NCBI RefSeq assembly: GCF_001648775.1
Contig: NZ_LVEJ01000007.1
Span: 1 to 64,000 of the forward strand
Direction: 5' to 3'
Source: Pseudomonas fluorescens
Lineage (GTDB): Bacteria > Pseudomonadota > Gammaproteobacteria > Pseudomonadales > Pseudomonadaceae
DNA length: 64,000 bases
Shown here in pieces: positions 1-8,296 of this stretch (within the stretch, counting starts at the first letter, position 1; each line of letters begins with the position of its first letter). The position numbers were made by a program, and so were the translations under genes. The notes under the pieces were generated by a model, which was not told where the DNA came from, ran no database searches, and saw only the letters and a program-made list of their open reading frames with translations.

Positions 1-861
1 CTTCACCCCGACGCCGGCCTCAGTGCCGACCAGTTTGATCGCGCCGGCGTACATGCCGCCGAGGGCCGAAGAGTCGATGGCCAGTTGCGGTTTGCTGCTG
101 CCGTCATCAGCACGGGCCGTAGCACTCAGGGTTTGTGCGTTGACGTCGTTGCGCCCGGCAACAATCGTCAGGTTCTGCGCCTGAATCTCGGCGTTGATTT
201 TTGCGCTGCGGGTGATGATTTCAAAGCGGTCGACATTGGTTGCGTTGAGTCCCGCGCCCTCGATGGCCACAGAACCCTGATCAACCTGAAAGCGATCCAG
301 TCGGCCGTTGTCGAGCACTGGTTTACCGGTGGTCAACGTCACGCGTGGCGAGTTGATAAAACCGCAACCATTACAGGTAATGCCATAAGGGTTGGCGACG
401 ATCACCCGCGCCGACTGCCCCGCCACCTCGGTGTAGCCGCGCAACTGGCTCGGATTACCGCTGATGACTTCGTTGAGAATCGCCTGCGCCGAACCGCTGT
501 TTTTCAGGTTCGGGTTGTCGATGATATGCCCGCCCAGCTGGGTGAGATTGTTCTGCGTCGAGCCGTTGTTGAGGATCAGCCCCTGCGCACCGACGTTGTA
601 GTCGTGGAACTGGTTATGCGACAGGCCGCTGGCATTGGGCGTAGCGATGTTGATGATCGGCACGCCATTGCCGGCGCGATCCAGCGAGGTATTGGGGTTG
701 GCCACGACAATACCGTCAGCCTGCGCCCACATCGGTTGCCAGAACATGACATTGGCCAGCAAAAACGCCACCCCGCGCTTGGGCATGCCCAAAAAACGTT
801 CACGGTTTTTTACGGCCGCAGAAGGTTGGAGTGCAAGAAAGGCAAACTGGCGAACGTCCAT
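1..861 (-). CDS. TpsA-type filamentous haemagglutinin/haemolysin exoprotein, N-terminal part (runs off window)
   Basis: This is the first 287 codons of a large secreted protein of a two-partner secretion system; the rest lies beyond base 1. It opens with an extended basic leader and hydrophobic signal segment ending near 'PMWAQA' (residues ~30-47), followed by the TPS secretion domain. That domain carries the two diagnostic motifs NPNL and NPYGITC, the second inside a CNGC pair as in ShlA/HpmA-type exoproteins. The start ATG at 859-861 lies 24 bases after the tpsB stop, so the two genes form one operon. The protein is expected to cross the inner membrane by Sec and the outer membrane through the TpsB protein encoded just upstream. 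Whether it is an adhesin, haemolysin or CdiA-like toxin cannot be told, because the C-terminus is outside the window. Confidence 0.88.
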   Translation of the reverse strand, partial: MDVRQFAFLALQPSAAVKNRERFLGMPKRGVAFLLANVMFWQPMWAQADGIVVANPNTSLDRAGNGVPIINIATPNASGLSHNQFHDYNVGAQGLILNNGSTQNNLTQLGGHIIDNPNLKNSGSAQAILNEVISGNPSQLRGYTEVAGQSARVIVANPYGITCNGCGFINSPRVTLTTGKPVLDNGRLDRFQVDQGSVAIEGAGLNATNVDRFEIITRSAKINAEIQAQNLTIVAGRNDVNAQTLSATARADDGSSKPQLAIDSSALGGMYAGAIKLVGTEAGVGVK

Positions 862-885
862 GTCGGTGTTCTCGGAAAGTTGTTA

Positions 886-2592
886 TTAGAGGAAGAAATC
901 CAGCCGGAAATAGATCGGTGCTTCACGCTCGGTCAGCGCGTCCGGGCGTTCCAGGGAATGGGCAAAGGTCACGCTGGCGGCGACGTGCTGACCACGGGCA
1001 AACAGGTCCAGCGAATTGCTCGACATGCGCCCGTGTTGATCGCCGTTGTAGCGACCGTTCTGGATCACACCCTGGTCGTAACCGAGGCTGGTGCCGTATT
1101 CGGAGAACACCGGTTGCAGCCATTCGATGGTTACCGGACGCGACCAACGCAGATCGTTGCGCCAGTAACCGCCACTGTCACCGGACAGTGATTGATCCTT
1201 GTAACCACGAATCGACGACGAGCCGCCGAGGCTGGTGCGCTGCGGGCTGAACAGCACGTCTTCACTGCGCTGGCCGGTCATCAGGCTGCTGAAGCTGAAC
1301 GACTCGCCCCACAACTTGAACGGCTGCAGGTAGCTCAGGGTGGCGGTGTATTTGCGGTAGCGTGCATCAGGCTCGCCGGGGCCGGGATCGTGACTGCCCT
1401 GCGCATCGAAGGCACCGATGCCCTCTTGCATGCCGGCGTCAAAGTTGACGAAGGCACTGCCGACACGGCGACCGTGGTTGAAGCCGAACTGCGCTTCGCT
1501 GATGCGGTTGCTGCTCAGTTTGAGTTTGCTGTCTTCGATGAAGTTGTTGGTGCGCAGATACGACAGACCCGCGCTGAGCGAGGTCTTGCTGACGGCGTCG
1601 CGATGGATCACCCGCTCGGCGCGCAACTGATGGTTTTCGCTGTCGCCAGTCTGTTTGAAGTTGTAGAGGTTGGCGGCGATTTGCGAGCGGTATTCGCTCT
1701 GGCTGTAGGTGTAGCTGAAGGTCCACCAGCCCCACGGCAAGCTGTAATTGAGCATGGCGTTGTTGGAGGTGTGCTGATGATCCGTCATCGCATCGTGACC
1801 GCCGCGCAGGCTCAACTGATCCGCCAGGCCGAGCGGGCTGTCCCAGTCGAACGTGGTGCCCCACTGCTGTTCGCCAGTGCTGCGCTGGCCGTCGTTATTG
1901 CGTGACAACCCGACTCGCCATGGCTTCTGCGGCGTGTTGGTGACCAGCACTGCACTGCCACCGACGTTCTGGCCGGGCGCCAGCTCCATTTTTGCCTGAT
2001 TCGATGGCAGGCGGTTGAGCTGATCGACCATTTGCTCGATCTCGCGCAAGTTGACCAGTTCACCGGTGTTGCCGGGAAAGGTCATGGCCAGTTCGCGCGC
2101 CGAGAGCTGACTGTTTTCCGCGCCCTTCATGCCTTCCAATTTGCCTTCGACCACCAGCACTTGCAGATGCCCGGTGGACAGATCCTGCTGCGGCAGGTAG
2201 GCGCGGCTGGTCACCAGGCCTTTCTCGATGTAGTGATCGGTGATGACTTTGAGCAGCTCGTTGAGCTGCGGCACACCGAGGCATTCGCCGATATAGGGTT
2301 TGAGCAGGCGGGTCTTGTCACCCTCGGAGAGGCTGTCGGCACCTTTGAGCTCGATGTCTTTGATCGGGAAACAGCGGGTGTCGGTGGGGGCTGCCGGTTG
2401 CGCAGGTTTGGCGTCCTTGCCGGGCAGATCCTTGAGTTCCTCAAGGCGTCGCTGCTGCTCTTCGAGCAGGCGGTTCTGGCGGTCACGGATAAGGTCGGTG
2501 TCACCTGGAGTCGGAGCGGCGACGGCAATCTGAAGTGGAGACAGGCACAGCAAAGCTACGCACAACCTCGCCACGAGGGCGGGTGAGGACAT
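886..2592 (-). CDS. TpsB outer-membrane transporter of the ShlB/FhaC/HecB family
   Basis: A 568-residue Omp85-superfamily transporter for the partner exoprotein encoded immediately downstream. It has a Sec signal peptide (residues 1-25, ending AVA), a Gln/Glu/Arg-rich helix (~35-60) that may form the plug helix, ShlB-type POTRA domains (~70-225) and a C-terminal 16-strand barrel. The barrel contains the conserved L6-loop motif as SIRGYKDQ near residue 465 and ends with an aromatic strand (YFRLDFFL). A GAGGGA ribosome site precedes the ATG. A strong promoter lies about 45-70 bases upstream and is duplicated elsewhere in the window (see the two promoter entries). Length and domain order are normal for the family. 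Confidence 0.95.
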   Translation of the reverse strand: MSSPALVARLCVALLCLSPLQIAVAAPTPGDTDLIRDRQNRLLEEQQRRLEELKDLPGKDAKPAQPAAPTDTRCFPIKDIELKGADSLSEGDKTRLLKPYIGECLGVPQLNELLKVITDHYIEKGLVTSRAYLPQQDLSTGHLQVLVVEGKLEGMKGAENSQLSARELAMTFPGNTGELVNLREIEQMVDQLNRLPSNQAKMELAPGQNVGGSAVLVTNTPQKPWRVGLSRNNDGQRSTGEQQWGTTFDWDSPLGLADQLSLRGGHDAMTDHQHTSNNAMLNYSLPWGWWTFSYTYSQSEYRSQIAANLYNFKQTGDSENHQLRAERVIHRDAVSKTSLSAGLSYLRTNNFIEDSKLKLSSNRISEAQFGFNHGRRVGSAFVNFDAGMQEGIGAFDAQGSHDPGPGEPDARYRKYTATLSYLQPFKLWGESFSFSSLMTGQRSEDVLFSPQRTSLGGSSSIRGYKDQSLSGDSGGYWRNDLRWSRPVTIEWLQPVFSEYGTSLGYDQGVIQNGRYNGDQHGRMSSNSLDLFARGQHVAASVTFAHSLERPDALTEREAPIYFRLDFFL

Positions 2593-2617
2593 GTTCGATC
2601 CCTCGATACGAAAGTAA

Positions 2618-2666
2618 CATCAAAATAGTGGCGCGATATTAGATGGCCATCATTTTGACGTCAAAC
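2618..2666 (-). repeat. 49-bp direct repeat carrying a promoter, copy 1
   Basis: Identical to 3795-3843 except at two positions. It covers the full -35/-10 core and about 18 bases downstream of the -10 box, so it is a duplicated transcription start region rather than a REP element. In this copy the spacer contains the palindrome GATGGCCATC. Confidence 0.9.
2636..2664 (-). promoter_or_regulatory. Strong sigma-70 promoter for tpsBA, copy 1 of a duplicated promoter
   Basis: On the minus strand, TTGACG (2659-2664) is followed after exactly 17 bases by TAATAT (2636-2641), close to the ideal sigma-70 arrangement. It reads into tpsB, whose ATG is at 2592, giving a leader of roughly 35 bases. It lies within a 49-base segment (2618-2666) repeated with only two mismatches at 3795-3843. 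Confidence 0.75.
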
Positions 2667-2747
2667 TATCGTTTAAACCTTTTGTCGGGTTTGTATCAAG
2701 AATTGAACAAACGGGGCCGTTGCAGCCCCGCGATGCTTCTGACTGGC

Positions 2748-3158
2748 TTACCCGCGAATACGGTGCTCATCAAAAGCATAATCTTCCTGGCAATCAGCCG
2801 AAGGACCTTTCTCCACATTGACGTAATGCACCGTGTCAGCATCAGTAAACTTGTAGGTGTAAACATCAGGCGCAGTGACGCCATTGGTTCTCAGCACACT
2901 CTTGCCATTGGTAGCTGTCCAGGTGCCATGCTCGGTTTGCACCTTCTGTGTCTGCTTGGCGTCGCGGAAAAAGGTGATGGAGAACGTACCGTCGGCGTTG
3001 AACTGGTTTTTCCAGGACATGAACTGGCATTTGCCGTTTTCGTCGCGCTGACCTTTCCATGAACCGACCAGCGATGGGTCAACGACCGGCTTATTAGTGG
3101 CGCAGCCAGACAATGTCGCAGCCAGAATAATAAGTGCCAGGGAGAGATTCCGTTTCAC
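2748..3158 (-). CDS. Small lipoprotein (hypothetical)
   Basis: Encodes about 136 residues beginning with a basic N-terminus, a hydrophobic stretch and a lipobox LSGC, so it is a predicted lipoprotein. The GTG at 3158 is preferred as start because AAGGAAA lies 7 bases before it and the signal peptide begins there; an in-frame ATG at 3200 would put 14 charged residues before it. The mature part has a 'GSWKGQRDENGKCQF' segment and three further Cys-containing regions, resembling small secreted domains that measure or bind something in the periplasm, but I do not recognise the family. It sits between tpsBA and a second lipoprotein gene on the same strand. Confidence 0.8.
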   Translation of the reverse strand: MKRNLSLALIILAATLSGCATNKPVVDPSLVGSWKGQRDENGKCQFMSWKNQFNADGTFSITFFRDAKQTQKVQTEHGTWTATNGKSVLRTNGVTAPDVYTYKFTDADTVHYVNVEKGPSADCQEDYAFDEHRIRG

Positions 3159-3206
3159 AGGGTGTTTCCTTTTTTTCGATAAATTCAGTGCGCTGTGCAT
3201 GCCGAC

Positions 3207-3755
3207 TCAACTTTTTACGAGCGTGCGCTGCCGAGGCTGAGTAACGTCATAAACATGCTGTTCGCAATGCTCACCACTGAACTGGAACTCCACCTGGTAG
3301 ACCTTGCCGCGCTCGGGAGTGAAAACAGTGGTCAGCGGCCCGCAGGTATAAATACCTCCCGTAACCCGGCTGTTCGAATACCCCGAAATTTCAAAGGGCT
3401 TGCCGGCATCCGCTTGTGCCTCCACTTGCGGGAAGCGCTTGACCGTGGCGCTGTTGGCCACTTCATTGAGTTTGGCGATCCAGCCGAAAACATGGCCCCG
3501 ACCTGAATCGACGACGGTGCCAAGGACCTCCATTCGACGGTCAGGATCATCCGCGCGCCGGATGGAAAACTCCACCGGATTGGTGCCACCGGAGGCTTTC
3601 ATGATGACCTTGGCGTGCTGGTCATCCGTGGCCACTTTGTTCTGGCCCAGTTGAACACCATCTTTCAGCAGGCTTGGAGAAGAATCCCGAACATTGGAAT
3701 GGCAGCCTGCCAGCGTAAAAATCACAGCCAGAGGCAGTAATGCGCGTTTATTCAC
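3207..3755 (-). CDS. Small lipoprotein (hypothetical)
   Basis: Encodes about 182 residues. From the GTG at 3755 the protein starts with a basic N-terminus, a hydrophobic core and the lipobox LAGC, so it should be lipid-anchored. A GAGAA ribosome site lies about 9 bases upstream; a longer in-frame start at 3800 would overlap the promoter. The rest is polar with two Cys near the C-terminus (YTCGPL, GEHCEQH) that could form a disulfide. It ends 48 bases before the next lipoprotein gene, so the two are probably co-transcribed from the promoter at 3813-3841. No family recognised. Confidence 0.8.
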   Translation of the reverse strand: MNKRALLPLAVIFTLAGCHSNVRDSSPSLLKDGVQLGQNKVATDDQHAKVIMKASGGTNPVEFSIRRADDPDRRMEVLGTVVDSGRGHVFGWIAKLNEVANSATVKRFPQVEAQADAGKPFEISGYSNSRVTGGIYTCGPLTTVFTPERGKVYQVEFQFSGEHCEQHVYDVTQPRQRTLVKS

Positions 3756-3794
3756 GGACGAATTTTCTCGATTAAGGACGGGCGCCAGGAATGG

Positions 3795-3843
3795 CATCAA
3801 AATAGTGGCGCGATATTAGTTGGCCATCATTTTGGCGTCAAAC
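3795..3843 (-). repeat. 49-bp direct repeat carrying a promoter, copy 2
   Basis: Second copy of the promoter-bearing repeat at 2618-2666, with two substitutions: one breaks the GATGGCCATC palindrome and one lies just after the -35 hexamer. The copies are 1177 bases apart and bracket the two lipoprotein genes. Confidence 0.9.
3813..3841 (-). promoter_or_regulatory. Sigma-70 promoter, copy 2 of the duplicated promoter
   Basis: TTGACG (3836-3841) and TAATAT (3813-3818) separated by 17 bases on the minus strand, in the second copy of the 49-base repeat (3795-3843). It points into the lipoprotein gene starting at 3755. The -35 end lies only about 12 bases beyond the 3' end of the HxlR gene (stop at 3853). 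Confidence 0.72.
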
Positions 3844-3852
3844 CTTTGTTCG

Positions 3853-4302
3853 TCAGTGCTCAACACCCAGTCGCGTCGCGACGTCCTCCGGTGCCAGCAG
3901 GCGACCATCGGCCGAGATCAATTCCAGCTTGCGAATCGGCTGACGCTCCTTTGCATCAACCATTACCGACCCCGGCTCACCCGGCGCGTACATGAATTCT
4001 CCGCCCCACTGCGACAGCACGACGATCACGGTCTGCAAGGCTTTGCCACGCTCGGTCAGCACGTATTCCTTATAAGCCCCGCCGTCGGCGGCTGGCATCG
4101 CCTGCAGAATCCCCTGCTCCACCAGCCCCTTGAGGCGGGCGCTAAGCATGTTTTTCGCGATATCCAGACTCTTCTGGAAATCATTGAAACGCCGGATGCC
4201 ATCCAGCGCATCACGAATGATCAGCAGCGACCACCAATCACCGATCAGGTCCAGCGTGCGGGCAACCGGGCAGGCATTGCCCTGCAAACTTTTGCGTTTC
4301 AC
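3853..4302 (-). CDS. HxlR-family transcriptional regulator
   Basis: A 149-residue winged-helix regulator of the HxlR/YodB type. The N-terminus has the typical 'CPVARTLDLIGDWW' pattern with a Cys at residue 11, the position used for redox or quinone sensing in several family members, followed by recognition helix 'NMLSARLKGLVEQGIL' (~51-66) and wing. It is divergent from the alpha/beta hydrolase gene at 4488 with 185 bases between, the usual arrangement for an HxlR repressor and its target enzyme. Confidence 0.93.
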   Translation of the reverse strand: MKRKSLQGNACPVARTLDLIGDWWSLLIIRDALDGIRRFNDFQKSLDIAKNMLSARLKGLVEQGILQAMPAADGGAYKEYVLTERGKALQTVIVVLSQWGGEFMYAPGEPGSVMVDAKERQPIRKLELISADGRLLAPEDVATRLGVEH

Positions 4303-4487
4303 GTAAATGTACTCCCTCGAATCAGTGGGCGGCTGTGCGGCTCAGGGTTGCATCATACAACTCTATCGCCGATCGACGGCTGAACTGCACAAAACCAGCA
4401 CCTGCATACAAGTAGCCGGATCGCTTTGCACTGATAGTGAATGCCGCCATTCCGGCACTACCGCGAACCCTGAAGCAAGGAGTTTCC

Positions 4488-5306
4488 ATGAGCACCTTCA
4501 CCACGCAAGACGGCACCGAGATCTATTTCAAGGACTGGGGCAGCGGTAAACCCGTGCTGTTCAGCCATGGCTGGCCGCTGGATGCCGACATGTGGGAATA
4601 CCAGATGGAATACCTGAGCAGCCGTGGCTATCGCACCATTGCGTTCGATCGCCGTGGCTTCGGCCGTTCTGATCAGCCGTGGACCGGTTATGACTACGAC
4701 ACCTTTGCCGACGACATCGCGCAATTGATCAATCACCTGGACCTGCGCGACGTGACGCTGGTGGGCTTCTCGATGGGTGGCGGTGACGTCAGCCGCTACA
4801 TCGCCCGACATGGCAGCGAGCGCGTGGCCGGTCTGGTGTTGCTCGGCGCAGTGACGCCGCTGTTCGGCAAGAAAGCCGACTTCCCGCAAGGCGTCGACAC
4901 CTCGGTGTTCGACGGGATCAAGGCCGGCCTGCTGAAGGATCGCGCGCAGTTCATCGCCGATTTCGCCGCGCCGTTCTACGGCACCAATCAAGGTCAGAAA
5001 GTCTCCGAAGGCGTACTCACGCAAACCCTGAATGTCGCCCTGCTGGCGTCGCTCAAAGGCACGGTGGATTGTGTCACTGCATTCTCGGAAACCGACTTCC
5101 GTCCGGACATGGCGAAAATCGATGTGCCGACACTGGTCATCCATGGCGACGGCGATCAGATCGTGCCGTTCGAAACCACCGGCAAACAGGCGGCGGCGCA
5201 GATCAAAGGCGCCGAGTTGAAGGTTTATGCCGGTGCACCGCACGGGTTTGCGGTGACGCATGCGCAGGCGTTGAACGAAGACTTGCTGGCGTTCCTTAAC
5301 CGATAA
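4488..5306 (+). CDS. Alpha/beta hydrolase, non-haem chloroperoxidase/arylesterase type
   Basis: A 272-residue cytoplasmic hydrolase. The nucleophile elbow GFSMGG places Ser95, with Asp223 (GDGDQ) and His252 (GAPHGF) completing the triad; the oxyanion-hole HGWP is at 27-30. Together with 'DRRGFGRSDQPW' this matches the perhydrolase/chloroperoxidase subfamily, which hydrolyses esters or makes peracids. The ATG at 4488 is chosen because AAGGAG lies 7 bases upstream and homologues start MSTFTT. Probably controlled by the divergent HxlR regulator. The natural substrate is not predictable. Confidence 0.93.
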   Translation: MSTFTTQDGTEIYFKDWGSGKPVLFSHGWPLDADMWEYQMEYLSSRGYRTIAFDRRGFGRSDQPWTGYDYDTFADDIAQLINHLDLRDVTLVGFSMGGGDVSRYIARHGSERVAGLVLLGAVTPLFGKKADFPQGVDTSVFDGIKAGLLKDRAQFIADFAAPFYGTNQGQKVSEGVLTQTLNVALLASLKGTVDCVTAFSETDFRPDMAKIDVPTLVIHGDGDQIVPFETTGKQAAAQIKGAELKVYAGAPHGFAVTHAQALNEDLLAFLNR

Positions 5307-5330
5307 CCCGGAAAAATCTGGCGCCCAACC

Positions 5331-5434
5331 TGTGGCGAGGGAGCTTGCTCCCGCTGGACTGCCTAGCAGGCCCCTTCTTTTGCTCAAGACGGGGGCCGCT
5401 TCGCGACCCAGCGGGAGCAAGCTCCCTCGCCACA
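5331..5434. repeat. REP/REPIN pair, GAGGGAGCTTGCTCCC class
   Basis: Two inverted copies of TGTGGCGAGGGAGCTTGCTC separated by about 60 bases, each itself palindromic. It occupies most of the 341-base gap between the hydrolase gene and the flavoprotein gene. A second element of this class is at 10406-10518. Confidence 0.9.
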
Positions 5435-5647
5435 ATTTTGCTTATTGGCGGACCAGAATCCGTGTCCACCCGCCCTTCCCGAAGCCCCGTATTCAAAGGG
5501 CTTCAGCCTTCTGCATCAGAATTTTATCTTCACATCCCAGCTTAATAATATTTTACCGATATCCCCCCTCTGCCTAGTCTGACCGCAAGCAAAACGGACA
5601 AGCCAACAGCGCCCGAATCCAACTGCCTTGCTAGGAAGGATGTAGAG

Positions 5648-6967
5648 ATGACCACTGAAATAATAAAAACAGACACGCTGATCGTGGGTGCCGGCCAAGC
5701 GGGCGTGGCCATGAGCGAGCACCTGAGCAAACTCGGTGTGCCGCACCTGGTGCTGGAGCGCAATCGCATTGCCGAACGCTGGCGCACCGGGCGTTGGGAC
5801 TCGCTGGTGGCCAACGGCCCGGCGTGGCACGACCGCTTTCCGGGACTGGAATTCGATGACGTCGACCCTGACGGTTTCGCTCCGAAAGAACGCGTGGCCG
5901 ATTACTTCGAAGCCTATGCGAAGAAATTCAATGCGCCGATCCGCACCGGTGTCGACGTGAAAAGCGTGGTGCGCAATGTCGGTCGTCCGGGCTTCACCGT
6001 CGAGACCTCCGAGGGCGTGATTGAAGCCAGCCGTGTGGTCGCGGCCACTGGCCCGTTTCAGAAACCGGTGATCCCGGTGATTGCACCCAAAGACGAGCGT
6101 CTTTTGCAGATCCACTCCGCGGACTATCGCAACCCGCAACAACTGCCGGCAGGCGCGGTGCTGGTGGTCGGCGCAGGCTCCTCCGGCGTACAGATTGCCG
6201 ATGAACTGCAACGTTCCGGCAAGCAGGTTTACCTCTCCGTTGGCGCTCACGACCGCCCGCCTCGCGCCTACCGCAACCGGGATTTCTGCTGGTGGCTGGG
6301 TGTGCTCGGCGAGTGGGATCAAGCGGCGATGAAACCGGGGCGCGAGCACGTGACCATTGCGGTCAGCGGCGCACATGGCGGGCGCACCATCGACTTCCGT
6401 GGTCTGGCCCATCGTGGCATGACTCTGGTTGGCGTCACCGAGTCGTTCAATGACGGCGTGGTGACCTTCAAGCAGGACCTGGTCGGCAACCTCAATCGCG
6501 GTGACGAAAACTATCTGGCACTGCTCGATGCCGCCGATGCCTATATCGAGCGCAACGGTCTGGACCTGCCGCAGGAACCTGAAGCACGGGAAACCTATCC
6601 GGACCCTGACTGCGTGAAAAACCCGCTGGCCGATCTCGATCTGGCCAAGGCTGGGGTCACCTCGATCATCTGGGCCACCGGCTTCGCCGTGGACTATTCC
6701 TGGCTGCAGGTTGCGGCGTTCGATGACAAGGGCAAACCGGTGCACCAGCGCGGTGTGTCGAGCGAACCGGGGGTGTATTTCCTCGGTCTGCCGTGGCAGT
6801 CGCGCCGGGGTTCGTCGTTCATCTGGGGGGTGTGGCATGACGCCAAACACGTCGCCGATCACATCGCCACCCAGCGCAAATATCTCGACTACCGCGATGC
6901 CGAGCAGCGTGAAGCCACCCTGCACGCGAACGCCCACAACAAAGCCGCCGACACCGTCGACGCCTGA
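5648..6967 (+). CDS. FAD-dependent, NAD(P)H-using monooxygenase-like oxidoreductase
   Basis: A 439-residue two-dinucleotide-binding flavoprotein. It has a FAD Rossmann motif GAGQAG at 14-19, the NAD(P) motif GAGSSG at 175-180 and two ATG motifs (VAATGPF ~131-137 and IWATGF), like flavin-containing monooxygenases and N-hydroxylases/Baeyer-Villiger enzymes. An AGGATGTAG ribosome site precedes the ATG. It is the first gene of a probable operon with Rid, DUF1028 and ArgE-like genes, suggesting an opening oxidation of a nitrogen-containing substrate whose unstable product is handled downstream. The substrate is unknown. Confidence 0.9.
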   Translation: MTTEIIKTDTLIVGAGQAGVAMSEHLSKLGVPHLVLERNRIAERWRTGRWDSLVANGPAWHDRFPGLEFDDVDPDGFAPKERVADYFEAYAKKFNAPIRTGVDVKSVVRNVGRPGFTVETSEGVIEASRVVAATGPFQKPVIPVIAPKDERLLQIHSADYRNPQQLPAGAVLVVGAGSSGVQIADELQRSGKQVYLSVGAHDRPPRAYRNRDFCWWLGVLGEWDQAAMKPGREHVTIAVSGAHGGRTIDFRGLAHRGMTLVGVTESFNDGVVTFKQDLVGNLNRGDENYLALLDAADAYIERNGLDLPQEPEARETYPDPDCVKNPLADLDLAKAGVTSIIWATGFAVDYSWLQVAAFDDKGKPVHQRGVSSEPGVYFLGLPWQSRRGSSFIWGVWHDAKHVADHIATQRKYLDYRDAEQREATLHANAHNKAADTVDA

Positions 6968-7025
6968 ATTCGCTCTTTCGATCCGGCGCCGATTGCGCCG
7001 GACAACCCTGATTCTGGAGCTGCAC

Positions 7026-7442
7026 ATGAGCAAGCCAACCCACACCCGCATTCGTATGTTCAACACCAAAGACACTTACCCGAACCAGACGCTGGACAAT
7101 GATTTGTGCCAAGCCGTGCGCGCCGGCAACACCATCTATGTGCGTGGCCAGGTCGGCACTGATTTCGACGGCAATCTGATCGGACTTGGCGATCCGCGCG
7201 CGCAGGCCGAACAGGCCATGCGCAACGTCAAGCAACTGCTCGAAGAAGCCGGCAGCGACATGAGCCATATCGTCAAGACCACCACCTACCTGATCGACCC
7301 GCGTTATCGCGAGGCGGTGTATGGCGAAGTCGGCAAGTGGCTCAAAGGCGTGTTCCCGATTTCGACCGGGCTGGTAGTGTCGGCACTGGGGCAGCCGCAG
7401 TGGCTGATGGAGATTGATGTGATTGCGGTGATTCCCGAGTAA
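7026..7442 (+). CDS. Rid-family (YjgF/UK114) protein lacking the catalytic Arg
   Basis: A 138-residue Rid protein. RidA enzymes hydrolyse reactive enamines/imines using a conserved Arg just before the segment 'S-T-x-G-V'. Here the matching segment reads FPISTGLVVSALGQPQW, with Ile at that place, so it belongs with the Rid subfamilies (Rid4-7 type) that lack the Arg and are usually found in catabolic operons. The ATG at 7026 lies 9 bases after TGGAGC. It sits 58 bases behind the flavoprotein gene and before DUF1028, and may act on an amide, carbamate or imine intermediate of that pathway. Confidence 0.93.
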   Translation: MSKPTHTRIRMFNTKDTYPNQTLDNDLCQAVRAGNTIYVRGQVGTDFDGNLIGLGDPRAQAEQAMRNVKQLLEEAGSDMSHIVKTTTYLIDPRYREAVYGEVGKWLKGVFPISTGLVVSALGQPQWLMEIDVIAVIPE

Positions 7443-7460
7443 GTCAGGAAACCGAGTCGC

Positions 7461-7591
7461 GGCCTTCGCGAGCAGGCTCGCTCCCACATTTGAAATGCAT
7501 TCCCCCTGCTCGCGTTAAGGCCGGCAAGGAAACCTGCTACCCAACTTGAAATGCATTCCACTGTGGGAGCGAGCCTGCTCGCGAAGAGGCC
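7461..7591. repeat. REP/REPIN pair, GAGCSWGCTCGCGAA class
   Basis: Inverted copies of GTGGGAGCGAGCCTGCTCGC flank a 70-base middle holding two copies of TTGAAATGCATTCC. It lies inside the predicted operon, between the Rid and DUF1028 genes. Confidence 0.9.
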
Positions 7592-7618
7592 AGCCCAGAC
7601 ACACAAGGAGTTCAATAG

Positions 7619-8296
7619 ATGACCTTTTCAATCGCAGCCCGCTGCGCCGAAACCGGCCAGTTCGGTGTCGCCATCAGTTCCTCCAGCATCGCCGTCGGCG
7701 CGCGCTGCCCGTGGCTGTTGCCGGGTGTTGGCGCAGTGTCGAGCCAGAACATCACCCTGCCCTCCCTCGGCCCGGAAGTGCTCGCGCTGATGGAGCAAGG
7801 CGTAGCCCCCGATGCCGCGCTGGACCAGGTGCTGACCCGCAACGGTTACAGCCAGTACCGCCAGATCACCGCCATCAACCACCTCGGCCAGACCGCGCAT
7901 TTCAGCGGTTCGCAGACCCTCGGCGTGCACAATGCTGTCACCGGTGAACAGTGCGTGGCGGCCGGCAACATGCTTGCCGGGCGCTCGGTGATTGAAGCGA
8001 TGGTCAGTGCCTTTGAAGATGGCGAAGGCCAACTCGCCGACCGCTTGCTCAAAGCCCTGCACGCCGCTCAGGCGTTGGGCGGTGAAGCCGGTCCGGTGCA
8101 CTCCGCCGCAGTCGTTGTGGTCGGCGAGCAGACCTGGCCGATCGTCAATTTGCGCGTCGACTGGGCCGATGAAAACCCGATCGGCCAGTTGCAAAAACTC
8201 TGGGACGCCTACCGGCCGCAGCTGCAGGACTACATCGATCGCGCCCTCGATCCAGCCAAGGCGCCGGGTTATGGCGTGGCTGGAGATGATCGATGA
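7619..8296 (+). CDS. DUF1028 family protein
   Basis: A 225-residue protein of the DUF1028 family, recognised by the opening 'MTFSIAARCAETGQFGVAIS' with 'GARCPWLLPGVGAV' and 'GGEAGPVHSAAVVV'. The family is thought to share the Ntn-hydrolase fold (from general knowledge) and is repeatedly found next to Rid proteins and amidohydrolase-type genes, so an amide or carbamate hydrolysis role is plausible but unproven. AAGGAG precedes the ATG. Its stop overlaps the start of the next gene by four bases (ATGA), so the two are translationally coupled. Confidence 0.9.
   Translation: MTFSIAARCAETGQFGVAISSSSIAVGARCPWLLPGVGAVSSQNITLPSLGPEVLALMEQGVAPDAALDQVLTRNGYSQYRQITAINHLGQTAHFSGSQTLGVHNAVTGEQCVAAGNMLAGRSVIEAMVSAFEDGEGQLADRLLKALHAAQALGGEAGPVHSAAVVVVGEQTWPIVNLRVDWADENPIGQLQKLWDAYRPQLQDYIDRALDPAKAPGYGVAGDDR

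Noticed and set aside
85..1191. Plus-strand frame across the tpsA/tpsB junction
   Set aside because: The minus strand encodes TPS-domain motifs (NPNL, NPYGITC) and the barrel end of TpsB here, so the plus frame is a shadow.
4429..4439. CACT-GAT-AGTG as an HxlR operator
   Set aside because: Arms of only four bases and no second copy; too weak to list as a site.
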